A stretch of 6,130 bases of DNA from Gammaproteobacteria bacterium (GTDB lineage Bacteria; Pseudomonadota; Gammaproteobacteria; Thiohalobacterales; Thiohalobacteraceae), in assembly GCA_016214925.1 (NCBI GenBank), contig JACRMO010000067.1:1-6130 (forward strand), given 5' to 3'. Shown here one piece after another: positions 1 through 5,153 of the stretch. Position 1 is the stretch's first letter; each line of letters begins with the position of its first letter. Under the pieces are notes generated by a model, which saw only the letters and a program-made list of their open reading frames with translations, was not told the DNA's origin and did not search any database. The position numbers and the translations under genes are program-made.

Positions 1-206
1 GGATGGCGGCCGCTGGCGGGTGTGATTGGGCCAGACAGATCGCGGTCGAGGTGCGCGTACAGTGCGCCGGGGATGTGGGCTTCGCGATAAGCCGCCTCGC
101 CGGTCTCGGGCTGATTGAGATCGAAGCGGCAGTCGATGATGCGCCAGTCGGGATCGTCGAGGTGTTCGGCCAGTTCGGTGGCCGTGACCAGCGGGGAGGC
201 GGACAT
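1..206 (-). CDS. Rhodanese-type sulfurtransferase, N-terminal part (runs off the window)
   Basis: Reading the minus strand from the ATG at 206-204 gives 68 residues beginning MSASPLVTATELAEHL, and the frame is still open at base 1. The residues WRIIDCRF at about 21-28, followed by an acidic stretch and YREAHIPGALYAHLDRDLSGP at about 40-60, are the hallmark of the first (non-catalytic) rhodanese domain of thiosulfate or 3-mercaptopyruvate sulfurtransferases. These two-domain enzymes move sulfane sulfur from a donor to cyanide or a thiol acceptor. The catalytic cysteine lies in the second domain, outside the window, so the choice between the two activities cannot be made. AAGGG sits just upstream of the ATG as a ribosome site. 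The gene is transcribed divergently from mak across a 63-nt gap. Confidence 0.85.
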   Translation of the reverse strand, partial: MSASPLVTATELAEHLDDPDWRIIDCRFDLNQPETGEAAYREAHIPGALYAHLDRDLSGPITPASGRH

Positions 207-269
207 GGTGTACCCTTAATGCTAATTCGGAACGCTAGATAATACGCGCATCGCGACGGAGGAAAAGTC
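207..269. promoter_or_regulatory. Divergent intergenic region, sulfurtransferase / mak
   Basis: This 63-nt AT-richer gap lies between two divergent start codons and must hold the start signals for both, unless they lie inside the genes. TAGATAATAC at 236-245 offers a -10-like GATAAT (238-243) for the plus direction and TATTAT (244-239) for the minus direction. Neither has a convincing -35 at the right distance. GGAGG at 258-262, seven bases before the mak ATG, is a strong Shine-Dalgarno sequence and settles that start. Confidence 0.45.
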
Positions 270-1172
270 ATGCGCCTGGGTGTGGATCTCGGCGGCACCA
301 AGATTGAAATCATTGCCCTGGAAGAAGACGGCACGGTGCTGCTGCGCGAGCGGGTGGCGACACCGCAGGGCGATTATCCCGCAATCATCGCGGCCCTTGC
401 CGGGTTGGTCGAGGCGGCCGAGGCGCGGTTGGGACGCACGGGCCTACCGGTCGGTATCGGTACGCCGGGCGCGATCTCGCGCGCGACCGGACTACTGAAG
501 AATTCCAACTCGGTGTGTCTGAACGGGCAGCCTTTACAGCAGGATCTAGAGGCGCGGCTCGGACGACCGCTGCGCATCAGCAACGATGCCAATTGCTTTG
601 CGCTGTCCGAGGCGGTCGATGGCGCGGCGGCCGGGGCGAACGTGGTGTTCGGTGTGATCATCGGCACGGGCACAGGCGCCGGCATTGTGGTGGAGCGTAA
701 GGTGCTGACCGGCCCCAATGCGATTGCCGGCGAGTGGGGGCACAACCCGCTGCCCTGGCCGCGCGCCGATGAACTGCCGGGTTCGGCGTGTTACTGCGGC
801 AAGCACGGCTGCATCGAAACGTGGTTGTCCGGCACCGGCTTGGCGCGCGATTTCACACAACACACTGGCGAGGCGCTGAGTGCGGAGAGCATCGCGGCGC
901 GCGCCGAACATGGCGAAGTCACCAGTCGCGCCGCGCTGGAACGTTATTACGACCGCATGGCCCGTGCGCTCGCGCATGTCATCAACATTCTCGACCCGGA
1001 TGTGATCGTGCTCGGCGGCGGCATGGGCAAGATTCCAACCCTGTATCACGAAATCCCGCGTCGTTGGGGTGCCTATGTGTTCTCCGATCGTGTGGACACG
1101 CGGCTGGTCGCACCGAAGCACGGCGATTCCAGCGGTGTGCGCGGCGCGGCGTGGCTGTGGCCGGGTGATTGA
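270..1172 (+). CDS. mak: ROK-family fructokinase (Mak-like)
   Basis: The 300-residue product is a ROK-family sugar kinase that phosphorylates a free hexose, most likely fructose, with ATP in the cytoplasm. The N-terminus MRLGVDLGGTK is the phosphate-binding loop. GIGTPGAIS (63-70) and KNSNSVCLNGQPL (77-89) are sugar-binding segments. SNDANCFALSE (104-114) carries the catalytic base Asp106, and GVIIGTGTGAGIV (128-140) is the adenosine-side loop. GEWGHNPLPW with His158 plus CYCGKHGC (Cys174, Cys176, Cys181) form the ROK zinc site. The end, KHGDSSGVRGAAWLWP, closely matches E. coli Mak as remembered, as does the length (about 302 aa there). The ATG is fixed by GGAGG seven bases upstream. Glucose or mannose activity cannot be excluded from sequence. 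It appears monocistronic, with a hairpin repeat beginning at its stop codon. Confidence 0.9.
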   Translation: MRLGVDLGGTKIEIIALEEDGTVLLRERVATPQGDYPAIIAALAGLVEAAEARLGRTGLPVGIGTPGAISRATGLLKNSNSVCLNGQPLQQDLEARLGRPLRISNDANCFALSEAVDGAAAGANVVFGVIIGTGTGAGIVVERKVLTGPNAIAGEWGHNPLPWPRADELPGSACYCGKHGCIETWLSGTGLARDFTQHTGEALSAESIAARAEHGEVTSRAALERYYDRMARALAHVINILDPDVIVLGGGMGKIPTLYHEIPRRWGAYVFSDRVDTRLVAPKHGDSSGVRGAAWLWPGD

Positions 1173-1210
1173 TTCCGCCCTGCTCGGACAAGTCCTGCGC
1201 GGGCTGAACT
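1171..1210 (+). repeat. Partial tandem copy of the hairpin repeat (copy A0)
   Basis: These 40 bases repeat, with a few substitutions and one-base indels, the first 40 bases of the complete copy that follows at 1211-1250. Both share ATTCCGCC, TGCTCGGAC, AAGTCCTGCGC and GGCTGA. It begins at the last bases of the mak stop. It can fold into a hairpin (1177-1204): GCCC pairs with GGGC, and inside that GGAC pairs with GTCC around AA. The position directly after mak suggests it could end mak transcription, although there is no T-tract. Confidence 0.75.
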
Positions 1211-1305
1211 GAATTCCGCCTGCTCGGACGAAGTCCTGCGCGGCTGACTGCCAGGGGGGAGAGCTTCGCTACTACCCCTTGGCAATTCCCCAATGATAAG
1301 GAAGA
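1210..1305 (+). repeat. Dispersed hairpin repeat, complete copy A1
   Basis: This segment of about 96 nt matches the reverse complement of 2631-2727 with roughly eight substitutions and two one-base indels, about 90% identity by hand alignment. It runs from TGAATTCCGCC to AAGGAAGA. It contains two potential hairpins: one around GGAC-GAA-GTCC (1226-1236), and a second spanning 1250-1283, where GCCA-GGGG faces CCCC-TTGGC. The second is less perfect here than in copy B. There is no room for a protein and no plausible coding potential, so it is a non-coding repeat of the MITE or REP-like sort. Its family is not recognised. Confidence 0.8.
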
Positions 1306-1350
1306 AGTGTGATTCATAGAGGGAATGCTGGATTAGGCGTGTGTGCTCGG

Positions 1351-1379
1351 TTGTTCCTCTCGCGGCCTGGCCCTACAAT
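1351..1379 (+). promoter_or_regulatory. Candidate sigma-70 promoter of mtnBD
   Basis: TTGTTC at 1351-1356 and TACAAT at 1374-1379 are separated by exactly 17 bases. The -10 box matches TATAAT at five of six positions; the -35 matches TTGACA only at TTG. Transcription would begin near 1386, giving a leader of about 23 nt before the ATG at 1409. This placement argues against the in-frame GTG at 1343, which would lie upstream of the promoter. No operator is evident. Confidence 0.6.
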
Positions 1380-1408
1380 CTGCCGCTCATACGCAACAGG
1401 TATCCGCA

Positions 1409-2065
1409 ATGCACTCCATCCCCGCTGAACGCGCCGATGAAAGCCTCTGGCAGCAGCAGGTTCGCGCCCTGATCGAGGCGGGCCGTGAACTGCACGCGCG
1501 CGGTTGGGTGCCGGCGACCAGCGGGAATTTTTCCGCTCGATTGAACGAGGCGGAAATCGCGTTGACGGTCTCCGGTCGGCACAAGGGCCAGCTCGACGAG
1601 GCCGGCATCATGCGCGCGGATATGCAGGGGTGCGCGGTTGGCAATGACAAGCGGCCGTCCGCCGAGACCTTGCTGCACACACAGTTGTACCAACGCTATC
1701 CCGAGGTCGGCGTGGTGCTGCATGTGCATTCGGTGAATGCGACGTTGATCTCGCGCGCGGTGCAGCGCAGCGGCGCGCACGATCTGGTGCTGGTGGACTA
1801 CGAACTGCTCAAGGCATTTCCCGGCAACGCTACGCATGCGACGTCGATGCGCGTGCCGGTGTTCGATAACGATCAGGACATCCCGCGGCTCGCCGCCAAG
1901 GTCGACGCGTGGCTGGATGCGAACGATCCTGTGTACGGCTATCTGATTGCCGGTCATGGCCTGTATGCTTGGGGGCGCGACATGGCGGAAACGCTGCGCC
2001 ATCTCGAGGCCTTCGATTTTCTGTTTGACTGTGAACTGCGCGAACGAGGGATGCGACAACCATGA
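1409..2065 (+). CDS. mtnB: Methylthioribulose-1-phosphate dehydratase
   Basis: The product (218 aa from the ATG at 1409) dehydrates 5-methylthioribulose-1-phosphate to the diketone 2,3-diketo-5-methylthiopentyl-1-phosphate in methionine salvage. It is a class II aldolase-fold zinc enzyme. WVPATSGNFSAR (33-44) is the substrate phosphate-binding loop. TVSGRHKG (53-60) and SAETLLH (84-90) follow, then VLHVHS (103-108) gives the zinc ligands His105 and His107. YLIAGHGLYAWG (178-189) gives the third, His183. Length agrees with the family (about 205-215 aa). The frame stays open up to a GTG at 1343, but that extra N-terminus is atypical and precedes the candidate promoter. A weak ACAGG lies about eight bases before the chosen ATG. 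The stop overlaps the mtnD start (ATGA), indicating coupled translation. Confidence 0.92.
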   Translation: MHSIPAERADESLWQQQVRALIEAGRELHARGWVPATSGNFSARLNEAEIALTVSGRHKGQLDEAGIMRADMQGCAVGNDKRPSAETLLHTQLYQRYPEVGVVLHVHSVNATLISRAVQRSGAHDLVLVDYELLKAFPGNATHATSMRVPVFDNDQDIPRLAAKVDAWLDANDPVYGYLIAGHGLYAWGRDMAETLRHLEAFDFLFDCELRERGMRQP

Positions 2066-2613
2066 GCCGCCTGACGATCTTTACCGAAACCGACCGCCAT
2101 CCCACGGAAGTGCTGATCGACGGCGCCGAGATTGGTCGACGCCTCGGTGCGCTGGGCGTGCGCTTCGAGCGCTGGGACGCGGCGCATGCGCTCTCCGACA
2201 GTGCCACGCAGGACGACGTCATTTCGGCCTATCAGACCCAGGTCGAGGGCTTGATGCAGGAATACGGCTTCAAGTCCGTGGATGTGGTGAGTCTCAATCC
2301 GAACCATCCCGACAAGGCCGCGTTGCGCGCCAAGTTTCTCGACGAGCACATCCACAGCGATTTCGAGGTGCGTTTCTTCGTCGATGGTCAGGGGCTGTTC
2401 TATATTCACACCGGCGGCAAGGTGTACGGCGTGCTGTGCGAGAAGGGCGATCTGATCAGCGTGCCGGCCAACACGCCGCACTGGTTCGATATGGGCGAAA
2501 ACCCGAACTTCAAGTGTATCCGTCTGTTCACCACGCCCGAGGGCTGGGTGGCGCAGTACACCGGCGATGCCATCGCTAGCGGCTATCCGCAGTTCGGCAC
2601 GCAGTTCTGTTAA
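2062..2613 (+). CDS. mtnD: Acireductone dioxygenase
   Basis: The 183-residue cupin oxidises acireductone (1,2-dihydroxy-3-keto-5-methylthiopentene) with O2. The iron form yields the methionine precursor 2-oxo-4-methylthiobutanoate plus formate; the nickel form gives an off-pathway product with CO. The metal ligands fall at the positions known for the Klebsiella enzyme: His96, His98 and Glu102 in EHIHSDFEVRFF, and His140 in VPANTPHWFDMG. The C-terminal RLFTTPEGWVAQYTGD and YPQFG are also typical. The length is normal and no damage is seen. The ATG overlaps the mtnB stop by four bases, so it is the second gene of an mtnB-mtnD unit. The third, mtnC, follows after an inserted repeat. Confidence 0.95.
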   Translation: MSRLTIFTETDRHPTEVLIDGAEIGRRLGALGVRFERWDAAHALSDSATQDDVISAYQTQVEGLMQEYGFKSVDVVSLNPNHPDKAALRAKFLDEHIHSDFEVRFFVDGQGLFYIHTGGKVYGVLCEKGDLISVPANTPHWFDMGENPNFKCIRLFTTPEGWVAQYTGDAIASGYPQFGTQFC

Positions 2614-2630
2614 CACCTATGAGCTACGCA

Positions 2631-2727
2631 TCTTCCTTGCCATTGGGGGATTGCCAAGGGGGAGTAGCGGAGCTCTCCCTCTTGGCAGTCAGCCCGCGCA
2701 GGACTTGTCCGAGCGGGCGGAATTCAT
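2631..2727 (-). repeat. Dispersed hairpin repeat, copy B (inverted relative to A1)
   Basis: This is the reverse-complement copy of 1210-1305, about 90% identical by hand alignment, and it fills most of the mtnD-mtnC gap. It folds better than copy A1. GCCAAGGGGGAG (2653-2664) pairs with CTCCCTCTTGGC (2675-2686) over 12 positions with one G-T wobble and a 10-nt loop. GCCCGC (2692-2697) pairs with GCGGGC (2713-2718), enclosing GGAC-TT-GTCC (2701-2710). The second hairpin ends eight bases before the mtnC ATG and covers part of the GGGCGG that would have to act as its ribosome site. The repeat may therefore dampen mtnC translation or block read-through from mtnBD. No T-tract is present. Confidence 0.8.
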
Positions 2728-3260
2728 GATGATCCATGCGGTGGTCACCGATATCGAAGGCACGACCAGCTCGCTGTCCTTCGTCAAGGATGTGCTGTTT
2801 CCCTAAAGACCGCAAGATCACGCCACTGAAATCATTGCAAGGGCTGATTTGGGAGGCCGGTTACCGCAACGGCGATTTCAAAGGGCATATCTATACCGAT
2901 GCCACCGCGCAGTTGCGCGCCTGGCACGCGCGCGACATCAAGCTGTATGTGTATTCCTCCGGTTCGGTGTACGCGCAGAAGCTGCTGTTCGGTCATAGCG
3001 AGGCGGGTGATCTGACGCCGCTGTTCTCGGGGTACTTTGACACGCACATCGGCGGCAAGCGTGAAGCGGATGCCTATCGCACCATTGCCGACGAGATCGG
3101 ACTGCCGGCCGGCGAGATCCTGTTTCTGTCCGACATCGTGGAAGAGCTGGATGCGGCGCAGGCGGCCGGCATGCGGACAATCCAATTGGTGCGCGACGGT
3201 GAATTGGATGCCCGGCCGCGCCATCGGCAGGCGCGCGATTTCGACGCCATTGAAATTTGA
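2726..3260 (+). pseudogene. mtnC: Enolase-phosphatase MtnC, broken by internal deletion and frame change
   Basis: MtnC enolises and dephosphorylates diketomethylthiopentyl phosphate to acireductone, the step between MtnB and MtnD. The first 26 codons (MMIHAVVTDIEGTTSSLSFVKDVLFP) hold the HAD nucleophile motif DIEGTTS and end at TAA 2804-2806. The next frame (+1) continues from about 2805 as KDRKITPLKSLQGLIWEAGYRNGDFKGHIY, then VYSSGSVYAQKLLFG, GYFDTHIGGKREADAY and LFLSDIVEELDAAQAAG, and stops at 3258-3260. All four HAD motifs survive. Joined, the parts make about 177 residues against about 225-230 in intact MtnC. The missing piece is the cap-domain stretch that normally lies between LFPY and DRK. 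The frame change implies a deletion of 3n+2 bases, about 150. Either ATG (2726 or 2729) could start it. Assembly error or a programmed shift at CCC-TAA remain possible. Confidence 0.85.
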
Positions 3261-3262
3261 AT

Positions 3263-3290
3263 TGTGGGAGTGGCTTTAGCCGCTCCTACA
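3263..3290. repeat. REP-like palindrome after mtnC
   Basis: The arms TGTGGGAGTGGC (3263-3274) and GCCGCTCCTACA (3279-3290) pair over all 12 positions, two of them G-T wobbles, around a TTTA loop. The core GGAGYGGCTTTAGCC matches the well-known REP family of Pseudomonas- and Xanthomonas-type gammaproteobacteria. It starts three bases after the mtnC stop and could also act as a transcription terminator or mRNA-stabilising hairpin, although no T-run follows. It is unrelated in sequence to the longer repeats at 1210 and 2631. Confidence 0.85.
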
Positions 3291-3321
3291 GATAATTGGC
3301 GAATACAGGTATGAATTGTTT

Positions 3322-3630
3322 ATGAGCCAACACAACAAGCGCTATCCGGGCATCGATAACGATGTTCACAGCGGCATGACCGACATCGGCAAGATCATCC
3401 GCGATGCCTGGACGTTCGGTATCCTGCCGGAAACAGAGCATTGCGTGAATTGGGATTACGGCCGGCTCGAACAGCTCTATGATCAGGTGCACCAGGCTTG
3501 GGCGCCCTATGGGCACTTGGCCAGCCACCTTCCCGATGAACTGCGCGAGAAGCATGAGCGCATCTATTCCGAGGCCATCGTACGGGCACGCACAGCCGGG
3601 TGGAATGTCGAGTTGGGCGATGACGACTGA
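3322..3630 (+). CDS. Small conserved-looking hypothetical protein
   Basis: I do not recognise a named family. The 102-residue product is soluble and mildly acidic, with no signal peptide or membrane segment. It has a predicted helical middle, MTDIGKIIRDAWTFGILPE (19-37), then WDYGRLEQLYDQVHQAWAPYG (44-64) and LPDELREKHERIYSEAIVRAR (70-90). It ends in the acidic ELGDDD. Four tryptophans (30, 44, 60, 94) and a single cysteine (41) stand out. Codon use resembles the neighbours, so it looks like a real gene. ATG 3322 is preceded by AGG at 3307-3309, rather far away. A later ATG at 3376 (residue 19) would trim a polar tail and is a fair alternative. It lies between the mtnC remnant and a pseudouridine synthase that is in the same frame 15 nt further on, so the two are probably co-transcribed. 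No function is proposed. Confidence 0.7.
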   Translation: MSQHNKRYPGIDNDVHSGMTDIGKIIRDAWTFGILPETEHCVNWDYGRLEQLYDQVHQAWAPYGHLASHLPDELREKHERIYSEAIVRARTAGWNVELGDDD

Positions 3631-3645
3631 ATATCGTCCGCGCGC

Positions 3646-4518
3646 GTGAGTACAATTGAACCCGCCGCGCAGCGCGTCGAACTCAAACGGCGCGTTGCCC
3701 CTTCCGATCCAAACGTCCTGATCGATTTTCTGCATCAGTACAGCGGTCTGTCCAAGCAGCAGCTCAAAGACGCCGCCTACAAGGGTGCGGTGCTGTTGCG
3801 CCGTGACGGCAGTGTGCGGCGGCTGCGGCGCGCCAAGGCCGTCTTGCAGGTCGGCGATCGGATCGAACTGCATTACGACCGCGCGATTCTGGCACTGGAG
3901 CCGCCGTCGGCGCACTGCATTGCCGACCGCGAACGCTACAGCGTGTGGTTCAAGCCAGCCGGCATGCTCGCGCAGGGCAATGAGTTTGGCGATCACTGCG
4001 CGTTGTTGCGCGTCGCCGAGGTGGCTTGGCCGGCACCGCGCAAGGTGTGGCTCATTCATCGCCTGGATCGCGAGGCCATCGGGCTGATGGTGGTTGCGCA
4101 TACTCAGCCAGTGGCGGCGAATCTCTCGCATCAGTTCCAGTACAATCAGGTACGCAAGCATTACCGCGTGCAGGTGCGCGGCGATATCGCTGCGGAATAC
4201 GGTCCGCAGGGGCGCATCGACATGCCCCTGGACGGCAAGACGGCCGTGACCGAGTTCCGTGTCGAGGCCCTGATTCAATCGGATGACGTCGCGAACAACA
4301 TCAGCACCCTCGCGGTGGAGATCCATACCGGGCGGTTGCATCAGATACGCCGTCACCTGGCCGCTATCGGTCATCCGGTCATCGGCGATCCGCGCTATGG
4401 CACAGGCAACAAGGACGCCGGCGGTCTGCGGTTGGCGGCGGTGGGGCTCGCATTCCAATGTCCGGTGAGTCGCAAGCCGGTGGAGTTTCGGCTCACACCC
4501 GAAGACATCGGTTTCTAA
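3646..4518 (+). CDS. RluA-family RNA pseudouridine synthase
   Basis: The 290-residue enzyme is expected to isomerise specific uridines in rRNA or tRNA to pseudouridine. An S4-like RNA-binding segment occupies about residues 22-78 (LIDFLHQYSGLSKQQLKDAA, then VGDRIELHYD). The catalytic domain shows WFKPAGMLAQ (101-110), then HRLDREAIGLMVVAHT (138-153) with catalytic Asp141. KHYRVQVRG (171-179), GKTAVTEFRV (197-206), HTGRLHQIRRHL (227-238) and IGHPVIGDPRYG (241-252) follow, all in family order. HRLDREAIG departs from the usual HRLDxxTSG, and TGRLHQIRRHL from TGRTHQIRVHL, marking a divergent subgroup whose target I cannot assign. The start is GTG 3646; no ATG is available and no clear ribosome site precedes it. 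Translation may be coupled to the upstream small gene, which ends 15 nt earlier in the same frame. Confidence 0.88.
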   Translation: MSTIEPAAQRVELKRRVAPSDPNVLIDFLHQYSGLSKQQLKDAAYKGAVLLRRDGSVRRLRRAKAVLQVGDRIELHYDRAILALEPPSAHCIADRERYSVWFKPAGMLAQGNEFGDHCALLRVAEVAWPAPRKVWLIHRLDREAIGLMVVAHTQPVAANLSHQFQYNQVRKHYRVQVRGDIAAEYGPQGRIDMPLDGKTAVTEFRVEALIQSDDVANNISTLAVEIHTGRLHQIRRHLAAIGHPVIGDPRYGTGNKDAGGLRLAAVGLAFQCPVSRKPVEFRLTPEDIGF

Positions 4519-4542
4519 AGCTCGCCGGTGGGTGTGTCGCTT

Positions 4543-4551
4543 TGCTATGGT
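4543..4551 (+). promoter_or_regulatory. Possible extended -10 promoter for lemA
   Basis: TGCTATGGT fits the extended -10 form TGN-TATNNT in the 62-nt gap between the pseudouridine synthase and lemA. No credible -35 lies 16-18 bases upstream. It would start transcription near 4558, just ahead of the lemA ribosome site. The gap shows no terminator hairpin, so read-through from upstream is also possible. Confidence 0.3.
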
Positions 4552-4567
4552 AGCTGTGTACGCAATC

Positions 4568-4574
4568 GGGAGGG
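4568..4574 (+). promoter_or_regulatory. Strong ribosome binding site fixing the lemA GTG start
   Basis: GGGAGGG ends six bases before GTG 4581. The first ATGs in frame lie within or after the membrane segment, so this site decides the start in favour of GTG. Confidence 0.8.
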
Positions 4575-4580
4575 TGGCTC

Positions 4581-5153
4581 GTGGGTTGGATAATCTTTCT
4601 TGTGCTGATGGCCGTCGTGGTGCTGTACGGCATCATGATCTACAACAATCTGGTTGCACTCAAACACAATGTTTCCAAGAGCTGGTCGAACATCGACGTA
4701 CTCTTGAAACAGCGCCATGACGAGCTGCCCAAGCTGGTCGAAGTGTGCAAGCAGTACATGGGCTATGAGCAGGAAACGCTGGAGAAGGTAATGCGGGCGC
4801 GCGCCGCCGTCGCCAGTGCGCGCGAGGGGCGTGATGTGCCAGCACTCGGTCAGGCCGAAACACAGTTGCGTATGGGCTTGGGAAATCTGTTCGCAGTGGC
4901 CGAGGCCTATCCGGATCTCAAGGCCAATACCCAGTTCCTGCACCTGCAGGAGCGCATCACCGAGTTGGAAAACAGCATCGCCGACCGGCGCGAGTATTAC
5001 AACGAAAGCGTCAATCTCAACAATGTGCGCATCGAGCAGTTCCCGGATGTGCTCATCGCGCGGCAGTTTAATTTTGGAGCCTTCGATCTGTTGGAATTCA
5101 GTGCCGAGGAAAAGGCCGACGTCAACATCAAGGAGCTGTTCGGTAGCCGTTGA
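4581..5153 (+). CDS. lemA: LemA family membrane protein
   Basis: The 190-residue product has one N-terminal membrane segment (about residues 2-20, GWIIFLVLMAVVVLYGIMI) followed by a long helical-bundle domain. The LemA signatures are clear: YNNLVALKHNVSKSWSNIDV (21-40), LLKQRHDELPKLVEVCKQYM (41-60), AEAYPDLKANTQFLHLQERI (107-126), TELENSIADRREYYNESVNL (127-146), and FPDVLIARQFNF (154-165). The membrane segment most likely acts as an uncleaved anchor. The precise function of LemA is not established; family members often sit beside M48-type peptidases, TPM-domain or GIDE-domain membrane proteins. Here a GIDE-like gene follows with stop and start overlapping as TGATG, so the two are translationally coupled and probably form a complex. 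The start is GTG with a strong ribosome site. No damage is seen. Confidence 0.93.
   Translation: MGWIIFLVLMAVVVLYGIMIYNNLVALKHNVSKSWSNIDVLLKQRHDELPKLVEVCKQYMGYEQETLEKVMRARAAVASAREGRDVPALGQAETQLRMGLGNLFAVAEAYPDLKANTQFLHLQERITELENSIADRREYYNESVNLNNVRIEQFPDVLIARQFNFGAFDLLEFSAEEKADVNIKELFGSR

Noticed and set aside
3..242. Plus-strand open frame at the left edge
   Set aside because: It is antisense to the sulfurtransferase, whose minus-strand product has clear rhodanese motifs.
546..1121. Open frame on the minus strand inside mak
   Set aside because: Shadow of a strongly conserved ROK kinase; no motif of its own.
1250..1283. Rho-independent terminator in repeat A1
   Set aside because: The stem is imperfect and is followed by GGCAATTCCCC with no T-run; a role in termination is possible but not supported.
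1171..1305. CRISPR-like tandem repeat
   Set aside because: Only two adjacent 40-nt units without a spacer, plus a distant inverted copy; this is a hairpin element, not an array.
1343..1408. GTG 1343 as the start of mtnB, adding 22 residues
   Set aside because: It lies upstream of the best promoter, the extra residues do not resemble MtnB, and ATG 1409 gives the family length.
2567..2725. Extension of the mtnC reading frame upstream through the repeat
   Set aside because: The frame is open by chance across repeat B and the end of mtnD; MtnC proteins begin just before AVVTDIEGTT.
3286..4458. Long open frame on the minus strand (390 codons) opposite the small gene and the pseudouridine synthase
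   Set aside because: Its translation has no recognisable motif and is rich in His, Arg and Ala as expected for the antisense of a GC-rich gene; the plus-strand gene has clear RluA motifs.
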